Assembly: GCA_030637775.1 (NCBI GenBank)
Contig: DAOWFY010000097.1
Coordinates: 1 to 25,567, forward strand
Source of the DNA: a bacterium
GTDB lineage: Bacteria > Ratteibacteria > UBA8468
Length of the DNA: 25,567 bases
Direction of reading: 5' to 3'
Each line of letters begins with the position of its first letter. Position 1 is the stretch's first letter. Positions 14,120 to 21,259 of this stretch are shown piece after piece. The notes under the pieces were generated by a model, which made no database searches, was not told the DNA's origin, and saw only the letters and a list, made by a program, of their open reading frames with translations. The translations under genes and the position numbers were made by a program.

Positions 14120-15817
14120 ATGGGAGAGAAGTTTGGCAATAGAGTAATAGTTATTTTATTAATTCTTTGCGGGATAATTGCCTATGTGAATACATTCGGT
14201 AACCAATTTATCTGGGATGATACCTGTTTAATCGTATCCAACCCCATTATTAAAAATTGGCGTTGGTTTCCTCGTATATTTCTTGAAGACCTTTACTATC
14301 GCAGTTCTACAAGTCAGTTCTATCGGCCCTTTCAGACATTATCATATTTGATTGACTATTCTTTTTGGAAACTTAATCCCTTTGGCTATCATCTTACCAA
14401 TATGCTGTTTCATATCGCAAACAGCATTTTACTTTATTTCTTAACCGTTATCCTCACTAAAAATAGAGTGGTTTCTCTGTTGACTTCTCTCTTTTTTCTT
14501 CTCCATCCGGTGCAGACTCAGGCCGTAACCTATATCTCAGGAAGGGCGGATTTACTTTTGCTCTTCTTTTTCCTTTCCTCATTCATCTTGCTTCTATTCT
14601 ATTTTTCTAAAAAGAAAAGGCTATGTTATCTTCTCTCCATTCTCTCCTTTGTTTTTGCACTTCTTTCCAAGGAACTTGCCCTTATCATTCCTTTTTTCCT
14701 GCTTTTCTATGCTTATCTTTTTCAAAAAAGGAGACTTTTTTCTCTTATTCCTTATTTTTTTATTGCTTTGATTTACATCGGTTTGCGCTCTTTTTGGCTT
14801 GCGCCTTATTCCTCCCAGGAGATGGTTCCTTGCCCTTTCTTTGTTAGACTACTTACCCTGCCAAAGATTATCCTTTCCTACCTCACGCTTTTAATCTTTC
14901 CTTACCATCTTCATATGGAGCGGAATGTCAAACTTTGCCGTAGCCTTCTGGGACCATCCTTCCTTCTTCCATGCTTTTTCCTTATTCTTGTCATATTGGG
15001 AATGGTTAAATTATACAAGAGAGCAAAAATGGCCCCAGATCTGAGATTAGCGTTTTTTGGAATTTCTTCATTCTTTCTTCTTCTCTTCCCCAATCTTAAT
15101 ATCATCATTCCCCTTAATGCGGTGATGGCTGAACACTGGCTCTATCTTCCTTCTATTGGTCTTTTTCTTGGCGTTTCCATTAGCTTAAACAGGCTTTCTA
15201 AGTTAGGGACTTTGCGCAAACCAATTATTCTCTTTCTTGTTCTTGTTTTTTCTCTTTATTCTACCCGTGTTATCTCAAGAAATAGGGATTGGAAGGATGA
15301 AATAAAATTTTATAAGAGTACTCTTCATTATGTTCCTTTTAGTTCGAGAGTTCACTGCCAATTAGGGCTTGCCTACAAGAAGAAGGGTGAGAATAAAAAA
15401 GCGTTTGAAGAATATTGGAAAGCAATAAGAATAAATCCCCAAAGTTTTTCTGCCTATAATAATATTGGGGTTTTATACAGAGCAAAAGGAAATTACGAGA
15501 TGGCTAAAAAAGCATTTGAAAAGGCATTGGAGGTAAATCCTGAATTTATAAAGGGATATTATAACCTTGGTCTTCTTTTCAGTATACAGGAGAATTATGG
15601 AGAGGCAATTAAATACTTTAAAAAGGTCTTGAGTCTTTCGCCATACTATGTCAATACTTATATCAATCTTGCCGTCTGTTATGCTTTGAAAAGACCGCCA
15701 GAGTTAAAATTAGCAAGAAAGTATGTTCGTCTTGCCCGGAATCTTGGCTGCAAGATTAACGTTGATTTCCTGAAATATCTGAATGAATTGGAAGCACAGA
15801 TTGACAGAGGGGAGTGA
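14120..15817 (+). CDS. TMTC-like polytopic membrane protein with C-terminal TPRs
   Basis: A 565-residue protein. The N-terminal two thirds have about nine to eleven hydrophobic helices and the marks of GT-C-like TMTC/TPR proteins: NTFGNQFIWDD near the start, YRPFQTLSYLIDYSFWKLNP, GYHLTNMLFHIANS, FFLLHPVQTQAVTYISGRAD and AEHWLYLPSIGL. Acidic residues in the first loop (WDD) match the catalytic type of GT-C enzymes. Residues about 395-560 are TPRs (e.g. SAYNNIGVLYRAKGNYEMAKKAFEKALEVNP). It begins 1 nt after the ligase-like gene, so they form a pair. Probable role: a glycosyltransferase or scaffold acting on pilins or exported proteins; the substrate is unknown. The 3' end contains the promoter of the next gene. 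Confidence 0.85.
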   Translation: MGEKFGNRVIVILLILCGIIAYVNTFGNQFIWDDTCLIVSNPIIKNWRWFPRIFLEDLYYRSSTSQFYRPFQTLSYLIDYSFWKLNPFGYHLTNMLFHIANSILLYFLTVILTKNRVVSLLTSLFFLLHPVQTQAVTYISGRADLLLLFFFLSSFILLLFYFSKKKRLCYLLSILSFVFALLSKELALIIPFFLLFYAYLFQKRRLFSLIPYFFIALIYIGLRSFWLAPYSSQEMVPCPFFVRLLTLPKIILSYLTLLIFPYHLHMERNVKLCRSLLGPSFLLPCFFLILVILGMVKLYKRAKMAPDLRLAFFGISSFFLLLFPNLNIIIPLNAVMAEHWLYLPSIGLFLGVSISLNRLSKLGTLRKPIILFLVLVFSLYSTRVISRNRDWKDEIKFYKSTLHYVPFSSRVHCQLGLAYKKKGENKKAFEEYWKAIRINPQSFSAYNNIGVLYRAKGNYEMAKKAFEKALEVNPEFIKGYYNLGLLFSIQENYGEAIKYFKKVLSLSPYYVNTYINLAVCYALKRPPELKLARKYVRLARNLGCKINVDFLKYLNELEAQIDRGE

Positions 15818-15829
15818 AAAGAGTAAAAT
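15801..15829 (+). promoter_or_regulatory. consensus sigma70-type promoter of the repeat-protein gene
   Basis: TTGACA (15801-15806), exactly 17 nt, TAAAAT (15824-15829): the same two boxes and spacing as at 1200-1228. It lies across the end of the TMTC-like gene. Transcription would start near 15836, just before AAGGAGG (15841-15847) and ATG 15852. Confidence 0.75.
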
Positions 15830-15851
15830 TTTACCAGAAAAAGGAGGATAG

Positions 15852-16454
15852 ATGGAGAGAATTAGAGAGTGCAGTAGAATAGGATTGGCACTGACGGTGA
15901 TGTTGATGGGAGCCTCTATTTGCTTTGCTAGAGGGCTCGAACTGAAGATAAAGGGCACAAAAGCCACGGTATATGACTCGTCCATAAAAAAATGGATTGA
16001 ACTTCCTTCTTATCGGAGCTGGCAAAAAGGGATGGCCAGTTCTGATTTAGCTTTGGTTATGTCTGAACGTTGTGTTTGGATATATGACTCATCCATAGGA
16101 AAATGGATTGAACTTCCTGTTTATAAACGTTGGCGAGAAGGGTTCGTTAGTTCTAACCTGGCCATGATTATGTCCAAACATTATGTTCGGGTATATGACT
16201 CATCCATAAAAAAATGGATTGAACTTCCTTCTTATAAACGCTGGCGAGAAGGGTTCCTCAGTTCTAACTTAGCTATGGTTGTGGGTGAACGTTATGTCTG
16301 GGTATATGACTCATCCATAAAAAAATGGATTGAACTTCCTGCTTATAAACGCTGGCAAAGTGGTGAAATCGAGAGTGGTGTCCCCACGGTAAAGAGTGAG
16401 AGCATGACCTGGGAATATTCTCAATCAACTAAAAGTTGGAAAAGGATTAAGTAA
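15852..16454 (+). CDS. secreted protein of four 37-residue tandem repeats, family unknown
   Basis: A 200-residue protein with a signal peptide (about 1-27: basic start, hydrophobic GLALTVMLMGASICFA). From Val40 come four exact 37-residue repeats (40-76, 77-113, 114-150, 151-187) and a partial fifth (188-200). The consensus begins VYDSSIKKWIELPSYKRW and continues REGFxSSNLAMV....RYVW. Each repeat has two aromatic-rich beta-like stretches and many Trp and Tyr, which would suit a beta-propeller or beta-solenoid carbohydrate- or surface-binding fold. I recognise no family. It has its own consensus promoter and good Shine-Dalgarno, and sits between glycosylation genes and minor pilins, so a periplasmic or cell-surface role linked to the pilus is likely (inference). 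Confidence 0.85.
   Translation: MERIRECSRIGLALTVMLMGASICFARGLELKIKGTKATVYDSSIKKWIELPSYRSWQKGMASSDLALVMSERCVWIYDSSIGKWIELPVYKRWREGFVSSNLAMIMSKHYVRVYDSSIKKWIELPSYKRWREGFLSSNLAMVVGERYVWVYDSSIKKWIELPAYKRWQSGEIESGVPTVKSESMTWEYSQSTKSWKRIK
15969..16412 (+). repeat. four in-frame 111-bp tandem repeats
   Basis: Units at 15969-16079, 16080-16190, 16191-16301 and 16302-16412. The first 36 bases of each unit (coding YDSSIKKWIELP) are nearly invariant at DNA level, while the second half varies, which suggests recent expansion or gene conversion. Confidence 0.88.
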
Positions 16455-16472
16455 ATTTAGCTCTATAAACCA

Positions 16473-16540
16473 GGCAAAGTAAACTTTGCCACTACATAAA
16501 CAAAATAAAGCTGTAGTGGTCGAGCTTGCTCGGCTTTGTT
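16473..16540. repeat. two-hairpin repeat directly upstream of the GspH-like gene
   Basis: GGCAAAGT-aa-ACTTTGCC (16473-16490), ACTACATAAACAAAATAAA spacer, TGTAGT and CGAGC-tt-GCTCG (16521-16532), ending 12 nt before ATG 16545. The same module, with changed stem bases, lies at 23072-23140 before pilO. No Shine-Dalgarno is left between repeat and start codon. Confidence 0.8.
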
Positions 16541-16544
16541 CACA

Positions 16545-17036
16545 ATGTTTAGTTCTAAAAAAGGATTTACCGTTATTGAGTTAATTATGGTAATTCTGAT
16601 TGTTGCTATTTTGGCGGTAGTGGTTGCACCAAGAATTACCGCTTTATATCCCATTAAATTGAGTGGTGCTGCCGAGAAACTTGCCTCTGACCTCAGGTAT
16701 GCCCAGAATTTAGCGATGAGCAAGCATATTGACCATAGAATTGCCTTTGACATAACTGCCGAGACGTATGCTGTTTACTGCTATAATGCCGATACTGATA
16801 GCTGGGACCTCGTAAAGGACCCCTTAAAAAGAGGAGATGACTTCATCGTTGATTATACCGACGACTCCAGATACCAGGGAATTGAAATTGTCTCTACCAG
16901 TTTTCTCTCCGCTACGGTTGAATTTGACAGCACGCTTGGCAAACCTTCAAGCGGAGGAGAAGTAGTTTTGCATTGTCGCGAGACATCAACTCATGTCATA
17001 GTAACTGCCAATACTGGAAAGGTAAGTATTGAATAA
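16545..17036 (+). CDS. GspH/FimT-like minor pilin
   Basis: About 163 residues from ATG 16545 (MFSSKKGFTVIELIMV); an in-frame TTG at 16536 lies in the repeat and is unlikely. Prepilin site KKG|FTVIE with Glu5, helix to about residue 30, then GspH/FimT-like sequence: AAEKLASDLRYAQNLAMSKHIDHRIAFD, which is the family's conserved stretch after the helix, and a beta-rich C-terminal domain ending VIVTANTGKVSIE. Minor pilins of this class prime assembly and sit at the tip. First of four minor-pilin genes that lie in order and are separated by repeats. No Shine-Dalgarno is visible. Confidence 0.9.
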   Translation: MFSSKKGFTVIELIMVILIVAILAVVVAPRITALYPIKLSGAAEKLASDLRYAQNLAMSKHIDHRIAFDITAETYAVYCYNADTDSWDLVKDPLKRGDDFIVDYTDDSRYQGIEIVSTSFLSATVEFDSTLGKPSSGGEVVLHCRETSTHVIVTANTGKVSIE

Positions 17037-17056
17037 AGATAAGCTGATTAAAAAAC

Positions 17057-17175
17057 TGTAGTGGCAAAGCTTGCTTTGCCTGTAGTTGCCTGATTTATCA
17101 GGCAGAGTTAAGAAATGCACGATAAATCGTGCGACTACAATTGTTTCGTTGCATATACAAATGGAGCAACTACAA
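17057..17175. repeat. array of four hairpin repeats upstream of the GspI-like gene
   Basis: TGTAGT + GGCAAAGC-tt-GCTTTGCC (17063-17080), TGTAGTT + GCCTGAT-tt-ATCAGGC (17088-17103), GCACGAT-aa-ATCGTGC + GACTACA (17117-17139), then a decayed unit GTTGC...GCAACTACA (17149-17174). The last unit ends next to ATG 17177. Stem words differ while stem length, 2-nt loop and outer TGTAGT/ACTACA stay constant. Confidence 0.85.
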
Positions 17176-17176
17176 T

Positions 17177-17692
17177 ATGAGGTTACATATATTACGAAAA
17201 GAAGGGCTTTCTCTTATTGAAATTGTCATTGTTATTATTATCCTTAGTATCGCGATGCTTCCCTTACTTGTTACCTATGCCAATGTTATTAATAAGGGGA
17301 TGAGTAGGGAGGCAATTTCTGTTGTCAGCGCTTTAGCTACCGAATTGATGGAGGAGATTGAGAGTAAAAGGTATGATGAGAATCCAGATCCTCCCTGGAC
17401 ACAAAAGCAGAATTTAGGGGTTGATGGTGTAGAAGATAGCACAAATAAGGATACCTTTAATGATGTTGATGATTTTAAAGGATATAGCAAGGACCCTATT
17501 TCTGATGAGTTTCCTGGCTATAGTGTCCAAATAGAGGTTTATTATGTGCACCCTGAAGATTTAAATGAGCATCAGAATCCTGACCCGACTATCCTTGTTA
17601 CAGACTATACCGACTTTAAGAAGATTGTTGTCACGGTTAGCCATGAAGAGGCAGGGAATATAGAATTGGTATCGGTGATGGGGGGATATTGA
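17177..17692 (+). CDS. GspI/PilV-like minor pilin
   Basis: A 171-residue prepilin from ATG 17177 (MRLHILRKEGLSLIEIVIVI); an in-frame GTG at 17129 falls inside a repeat hairpin and is rejected. Prepilin site EG|LSLIE with Glu5 and a helix of about 20 residues, then a GspI/PilV-like stretch SVVSALATELMEEIESKRYDENPDPPW. The C-terminal part (YPGYSVQIEVYYV-like strand, TDFKKIVVTVSHEE) resembles the common PulI/PilV beta domain. There is no Shine-Dalgarno; the start codon follows the hairpin array directly. It lies between GspH-like and GspJ-like genes, the normal family order. Confidence 0.88.
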   Translation: MRLHILRKEGLSLIEIVIVIIILSIAMLPLLVTYANVINKGMSREAISVVSALATELMEEIESKRYDENPDPPWTQKQNLGVDGVEDSTNKDTFNDVDDFKGYSKDPISDEFPGYSVQIEVYYVHPEDLNEHQNPDPTILVTDYTDFKKIVVTVSHEEAGNIELVSVMGGY

Positions 17693-17701
17693 GATGCGAA
17701 G

Positions 17702-17731
17702 CGTCATTCTGAAGCATAGCTGAAGAATCCC
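17702..17731. repeat. short GTCATTCTGAAG-type repeat
   Basis: GTCATTCTGAAG...GAAGAATCCC between the GspI-like and GspJ-like genes resembles another common dispersed bacterial repeat. Only one copy is present in this window, so the call rests on general resemblance. Confidence 0.4.
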
Positions 17732-17743
17732 TCTTTTAACATT

Positions 17744-18238
17744 ATGAATAGAAAAGCATTTACTCTGACTGAACTTGTTATGGTGGTTGTTCTTAGCGGT
17801 ATCATTGCGGGTATCCTGTCAATCCTTATCCGGCAGGTATCAGATGTTTATACCTTTGTCAGAGTGAGGGGAGTTGCTTTATCCGATAATCGTCTGGCAA
17901 TGAATAGGATGATGCGAGAAATACGACAGATTAAAAGCAGTTTTAATCTTTATAAGGCTCAGGAAACTGCTCTCAGGCTCTACAAGATAGACAATGAATG
18001 TGTAGAATTCTACCTTTCCGGAACTGAGTTGAAACGTAAAGGTGGAAGTGATGATATCTTGGCAACCGATGTTACCCTATTAGAGTTTACGTACTATGAT
18101 ACAGGTAATACTGAATTGACCACTCCGAGTGTTGCTCCTGATGAGACCAATGTCTGGAGGATTCTGATAAAATTAACGGTAAAGAAGGGAAATGAAACGG
18201 TGAAGTTTCAGTCCCAGGTCCATCCACGTAATTTGTAA
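17744..18238 (+). CDS. GspJ/PilW-like minor pilin
   Basis: A 164-residue prepilin, MNRKAFTLTELVMVVVLSGIIAG...; the site is KA|FTLTE, with Ala instead of the usual Gly before the cleavage point, and Glu5 present. After the helix comes the GspJ/PilW pattern: RLAMNRMMREIRQIKSS, then strands with VEFYLSGTELKR, VTLLEFTYYDTG and WRILIKLTVKKGNE near the end. Minor pilin in the tip complex. No convincing Shine-Dalgarno; a short repeat precedes the start. Third in the H-I-J-X minor pilin order. Confidence 0.88.
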   Translation: MNRKAFTLTELVMVVVLSGIIAGILSILIRQVSDVYTFVRVRGVALSDNRLAMNRMMREIRQIKSSFNLYKAQETALRLYKIDNECVEFYLSGTELKRKGGSDDILATDVTLLEFTYYDTGNTELTTPSVAPDETNVWRILIKLTVKKGNETVKFQSQVHPRNL

Positions 18239-18240
18239 GT

Positions 18241-18311
18241 AGTCGCTCGATTTATTGAGCAAATACGCCTGATAAATCAGGCAACTACAGTAGTTGCTCC
18301 ATTCATGGAGC
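18241..18311. repeat. three hairpin repeats upstream of the PilX-like gene
   Basis: GCTCGAT-tt-ATTGAGC (18245-18260, one wobble), GCCTGAT-aa-ATCAGGC + AACTACA (18267-18289), GTAGTT + GCTCCAT-tc-ATGGAGC (18296-18311). They begin at the GspJ-like stop and end 12 nt before ATG 18324. Confidence 0.85.
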
Positions 18312-18323
18312 GCAGTTATACAA

Positions 18324-20621
18324 ATGATTAATAATAAGTGCGGTGTTTCTATCTATGTTGCCATCTTTTGCCTTTTACTCTTTTCTTCTTTATCCTTTAT
18401 GCTCTGCTCCCTGGTTGCTACCCATACAGAGAGTGCGGCTAACTATTCAGCCGCAGAACAAGCCTTACATATTGCTGAAGCAGGTAGACAATACAGCATT
18501 TGGCGTCTTACCACTCAAGACCAATCCTGGATAACCTCGGAGACCTCTGAGAAATCTTTGGGCCCGGGGACCTATACTTTGCGAGTCTATGATGATGTGG
18601 AAACGGATAAAAAGATTGTGATTTCCACCGGCTACGTTCCCAATGGTAGCAATCCACGGGCAAAAAGAATTGTAAAGCTTGAAGGAAGTTATGGCATTGA
18701 GGAAGGAACGCATCCTATCTATAACTATGCTCTCTATACCGACAATGCCGCGAGTCCATCCTGGCCGGTTAATGCACTAATAAATCTAATACTCAATCCT
18801 AATACAGAGCAATCAACCACCTTTTCCATCACCGAAAATAGCGCAGATACCATTACCACCGCCGGGGATATGACAACTGTAGCTACAACCGGGGACCCTT
18901 ATGATATTTATGCGGAAGGAACCTCAACAGGTCTTACGACAACGGTATTAACCGATAGCAGTGCCAGTTGGACCGCGGATATCTTTAAAGGTAGAGACCT
19001 GAATCCCAATACTACCCAGGGAAAGAGCTTTACCATCACCGAAAATACCACCACCACCATTACCGTAATCGGTAATCTGACCGAGGTGGCTACTACCGGT
19101 GATACCTATAAGGTGGTTTACGATTCGGGAACCTCCACTAACTTAATAGCAACGGTATTAACCGATACCATAACCCTTATCTTTGATGCCAATAAATATA
19201 CTCTTTCTACCGATAAAGGAACTGATGGAGATGCCGATGTTCATTCCAATAACGATATTACCTTCAGGAACGGGACGGATAAGGTGGTTGAGGGAACGGT
19301 CTATTCCGCCAAAAATGTTATTAAAGAGCCAAGTTGGTCTGGAACCCCCTGGAATGCTTACGAGGAAGAGGTTGACACAATTTGTCCTCCCTACTTAGAG
19401 GATGTTACCCGAGACTATTATCGGGAAAGAGCAATTGAACAGGGGAACTATTATTCCGGAGATAAGACCTTTACCGGTTTCGTGGAGTTAGGAACCTCAT
19501 TTAATCCTGCCCTTATCTATGTGGAAGGGAAGATAAAGATTGGCAATGCTAAATACCATCGTCCCGGAAGTACCACCACATATGGGGTAGGGACAATCGT
19601 CTCCGGTGGAGGGGACATTACGATTTTCGGGAGTATCGAACCTTGCTCCGGGGCAAGATGTAAGTTGGCTCTTGTTTCCTTTTATGACACTAAGTATCAA
19701 TATGAGATTGTTGAACCTCCTTATACAGAAGGAAAAAGGAAATTGGATATTCAGGATGATGATGAAATAAGTAAACTTATTTTTGACAATGAATATGTTA
19801 ACATTATTTATGAGAATGATAAGGATGTAAATAGCAAATATGGTTTCTTAACGGTAATGAACCATAGTGGAACCCTCTATCTTGATGAAGTAAGTATGGA
19901 TAGAGAAGGAGATTGGGATCCCGGTTATACCTTTAAAAAAAGATTTGATATTTCAACTTGGGACCCTGATTGGTACTACTTTCGGGTAAGGATTACCAAA
20001 AATAGCAATGGAACTGATTTAAAAAGGCAGTTTTATGGTTATTTTATTGTGGATGAGCCATCACCTACTTATCACATCAAGACCTACTCCGATTCCGGAT
20101 TTAGTGAGGAGACAAGCGGATTTGATGATGGGGATACCGTTTATCTTGAGATATATGCAGTCGACCCATCTACTACTACGATAAATACACTTGAGATAAG
20201 TGACTATGCCTTAGCTACAGATGAACCTACCCTGATTGATGACACTCCCGCCACAAATTATATTAGATGTCATTTTACCTTACCTTCCCTTACCACCGGT
20301 TATTGGTATAACCTCTATGTAGAAACAAGTAATCCAACAACCTACTTTCATAAGCAATTTTATGTCAAATCACCTCCGGGAACAACCGAGATTTATGCCT
20401 GCAGCCATTCTAATTGCTTCTTTAGATTGGAAGAGGAGGAATCTACCGAATTAAATATTATCGGAAATTTGACCGCCAACCATGGCTTTAAGATAAAAAC
20501 TACCGCCCCTTTATCCAGTGTTGTGGTTACTTATGACACAAGACTATTCAGGCAGAACAAATATGATGAAAATGCTTTACCCGGGGCGGCTGTCTTTAAC
20601 TATACCTGGAAGGAGGAGTGA
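18324..20621 (+). CDS. large PilX/GspK-like minor pilin with duplicated beta-domain and Ig-like region
   Basis: A 765-residue protein from ATG 18324 (MINNKCGVSIYVAIFCLLLF); an in-frame TTG at 18294 lies inside a hairpin repeat. The N-terminal hydrophobic helix and following AANYSAAEQALHIAEAGRQY are typical of PilX/GspK-like proteins, which carry AxxxAxxAAExG-like patterns after the helix. The classical G|FxxxE site is not seen; CG|VSIY is a possible variant lacking Glu5, as in GspK. A 69-residue unit (LNPNT..., ITENT, VATTGD, GTST, TVLTD) occurs twice, starting at bases 18792 and 18999. Later come a polymer-forming or hydrophobic beta region (LGTSFNPALIYVEGKIKIG) and an Ig-like stretch (YHIKTYSDSGFSEETSGF...). 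Likely tip adhesin or priming subunit. Confidence 0.82.
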   Translation: MINNKCGVSIYVAIFCLLLFSSLSFMLCSLVATHTESAANYSAAEQALHIAEAGRQYSIWRLTTQDQSWITSETSEKSLGPGTYTLRVYDDVETDKKIVISTGYVPNGSNPRAKRIVKLEGSYGIEEGTHPIYNYALYTDNAASPSWPVNALINLILNPNTEQSTTFSITENSADTITTAGDMTTVATTGDPYDIYAEGTSTGLTTTVLTDSSASWTADIFKGRDLNPNTTQGKSFTITENTTTTITVIGNLTEVATTGDTYKVVYDSGTSTNLIATVLTDTITLIFDANKYTLSTDKGTDGDADVHSNNDITFRNGTDKVVEGTVYSAKNVIKEPSWSGTPWNAYEEEVDTICPPYLEDVTRDYYRERAIEQGNYYSGDKTFTGFVELGTSFNPALIYVEGKIKIGNAKYHRPGSTTTYGVGTIVSGGGDITIFGSIEPCSGARCKLALVSFYDTKYQYEIVEPPYTEGKRKLDIQDDDEISKLIFDNEYVNIIYENDKDVNSKYGFLTVMNHSGTLYLDEVSMDREGDWDPGYTFKKRFDISTWDPDWYYFRVRITKNSNGTDLKRQFYGYFIVDEPSPTYHIKTYSDSGFSEETSGFDDGDTVYLEIYAVDPSTTTINTLEISDYALATDEPTLIDDTPATNYIRCHFTLPSLTTGYWYNLYVETSNPTTYFHKQFYVKSPPGTTEIYACSHSNCFFRLEEEESTELNIIGNLTANHGFKIKTTAPLSSVVVTYDTRLFRQNKYDENALPGAAVFNYTWKEE

Positions 20622-20626
20622 TAGAT

Positions 20627-20667
20627 TTGACAAAAAATTTTATTCGTGGTATCGTAATATACGAATA
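20627..20667 (+). promoter_or_regulatory. probable promoter and palindromic operator of the toxin-antitoxin pair
   Basis: TTGACA (20627-20632) is followed at 17 nt by a weak TATCGT (20650-20655), or at 22 nt by TAATAT. An inverted repeat TATTCGT (20641-20647) and ACGAATA (20661-20667), with nested GTAT/ATAC, covers the -10 area. This is the arrangement expected for autorepression by an AbrB-type antitoxin. AAAAGGAGG follows before ATG 20685. Confidence 0.55.
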
Positions 20668-20684
20668 TTCAAAAGGAGGCAAAA

Positions 20685-20966
20685 ATGGGAAGTAGGGCGA
20701 TAGCAAAGGTCCTAAGAAATTTTGAGGTTTGTATCCCAATGAAGATTAGGAATAATTACAATCTTCACATTGGGGACTATGTTGAAGTGGAGTCCAGAAA
20801 AGATGGGATCCTCTTAAAACCTAAAACTCTCATAGATAAATCCCAGGCGTATTTTTGGACCAAAGAGTGGCAGGAGGAGGAAAAAAAAGTAGATGAGGAT
20901 TATAAGAAAGGGCGCTACAAAACTTTCAAAAGCGTTAAGGCTTTCTTAGAGGACCTTGATAAATGA
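20685..20966 (+). CDS. AbrB/SpoVT-type antitoxin
   Basis: A 93-residue protein. Residues 4-47 are a swapped-hairpin AbrB domain (IAKVLRNFEVCIPMKIRNNY followed by NLHIGDYVEVE and ILLKPKTLI) that binds DNA. The C-terminal half is charged and helical (AYFWTKEWQEEEKKVDEDYK), the usual toxin-neutralising part. The stop overlaps the toxin start by 4 nt (ATGA), the standard antitoxin-first arrangement. Good AAAGGAGG Shine-Dalgarno, own promoter and palindrome upstream. It separates the minor pilins from pilMN and looks like an inserted module. Confidence 0.87.
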   Translation: MGSRAIAKVLRNFEVCIPMKIRNNYNLHIGDYVEVESRKDGILLKPKTLIDKSQAYFWTKEWQEEEKKVDEDYKKGRYKTFKSVKAFLEDLDK

Positions 20967-21220
20967 TTGTTCTCCGATCTCCACGATTCAAAAAAGCTTA
21001 TAAGAAACTGGATGAAAAGATCAAAAAGCAGTTTAAGCAAAAATTTAATCTTTTCCAAAAGAATCCTCGTTATCCTTCTTTAAGAATCAAAAAGGTGGAG
21101 AAACACCGTAATATTTTTGAGGCAAGTATAACCAAAAGTTACCGCTGGACATTTGAGTTTATCAAAGGTGGTGTTAAATTAAGAGTAATCGGAACTCACG
21201 ATATCTTAAAAAATCCTTAG
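20963..21220 (+). CDS. RelE-family mRNA interferase-like toxin
   Basis: An 85-residue basic protein, MIVLRSPRFKKAYKKLDEKI at the start, then KNPRYPSLRIKKVEKHRNIFEASITKSYRWTFEF and VIGTHDILKNP at the end. The NPRYPSLR.KK and SYRWTFEF segments and the C-terminal HD correspond to the RelE/YafQ-like fold and its RNA-cleaving surface. RelE toxins cleave mRNA in the ribosomal A site. Pairing with an AbrB-type antitoxin and the 4-nt overlap make the call firm; activity depends on residues I cannot test. The next promoter starts 2 nt after its stop. Confidence 0.85.
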   Translation: MIVLRSPRFKKAYKKLDEKIKKQFKQKFNLFQKNPRYPSLRIKKVEKHRNIFEASITKSYRWTFEFIKGGVKLRVIGTHDILKNP

Positions 21221-21221
21221 A

Positions 21222-21250
21222 TTGACAGTATTGGAAGAATATAGTAAGAT
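21222..21250 (+). promoter_or_regulatory. sigma70-type promoter of pilMN, leaderless spacing
   Basis: TTGACA (21222-21227), 17 nt, TAAGAT (21245-21250). The pilMN ATG is at 21260, 9 nt after the -10, and no Shine-Dalgarno precedes it. Same arrangement as for rtcB and the first receiver gene. Confidence 0.75.
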
Positions 21251-21259
21251 TATGACAAA

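Noticed and set aside
16536-16544. TTG start at 16536 of the GspH-like pilin
   Set aside because: It lies in the repeat end. ATG 16545 gives the usual short basic leader before the prepilin cleavage site.
17129-17176. GTG start of the GspI-like pilin inside the repeat array
   Set aside because: It would put 16 repeat-encoded residues before the prepilin leader. ATG 17177 gives a normal leader.
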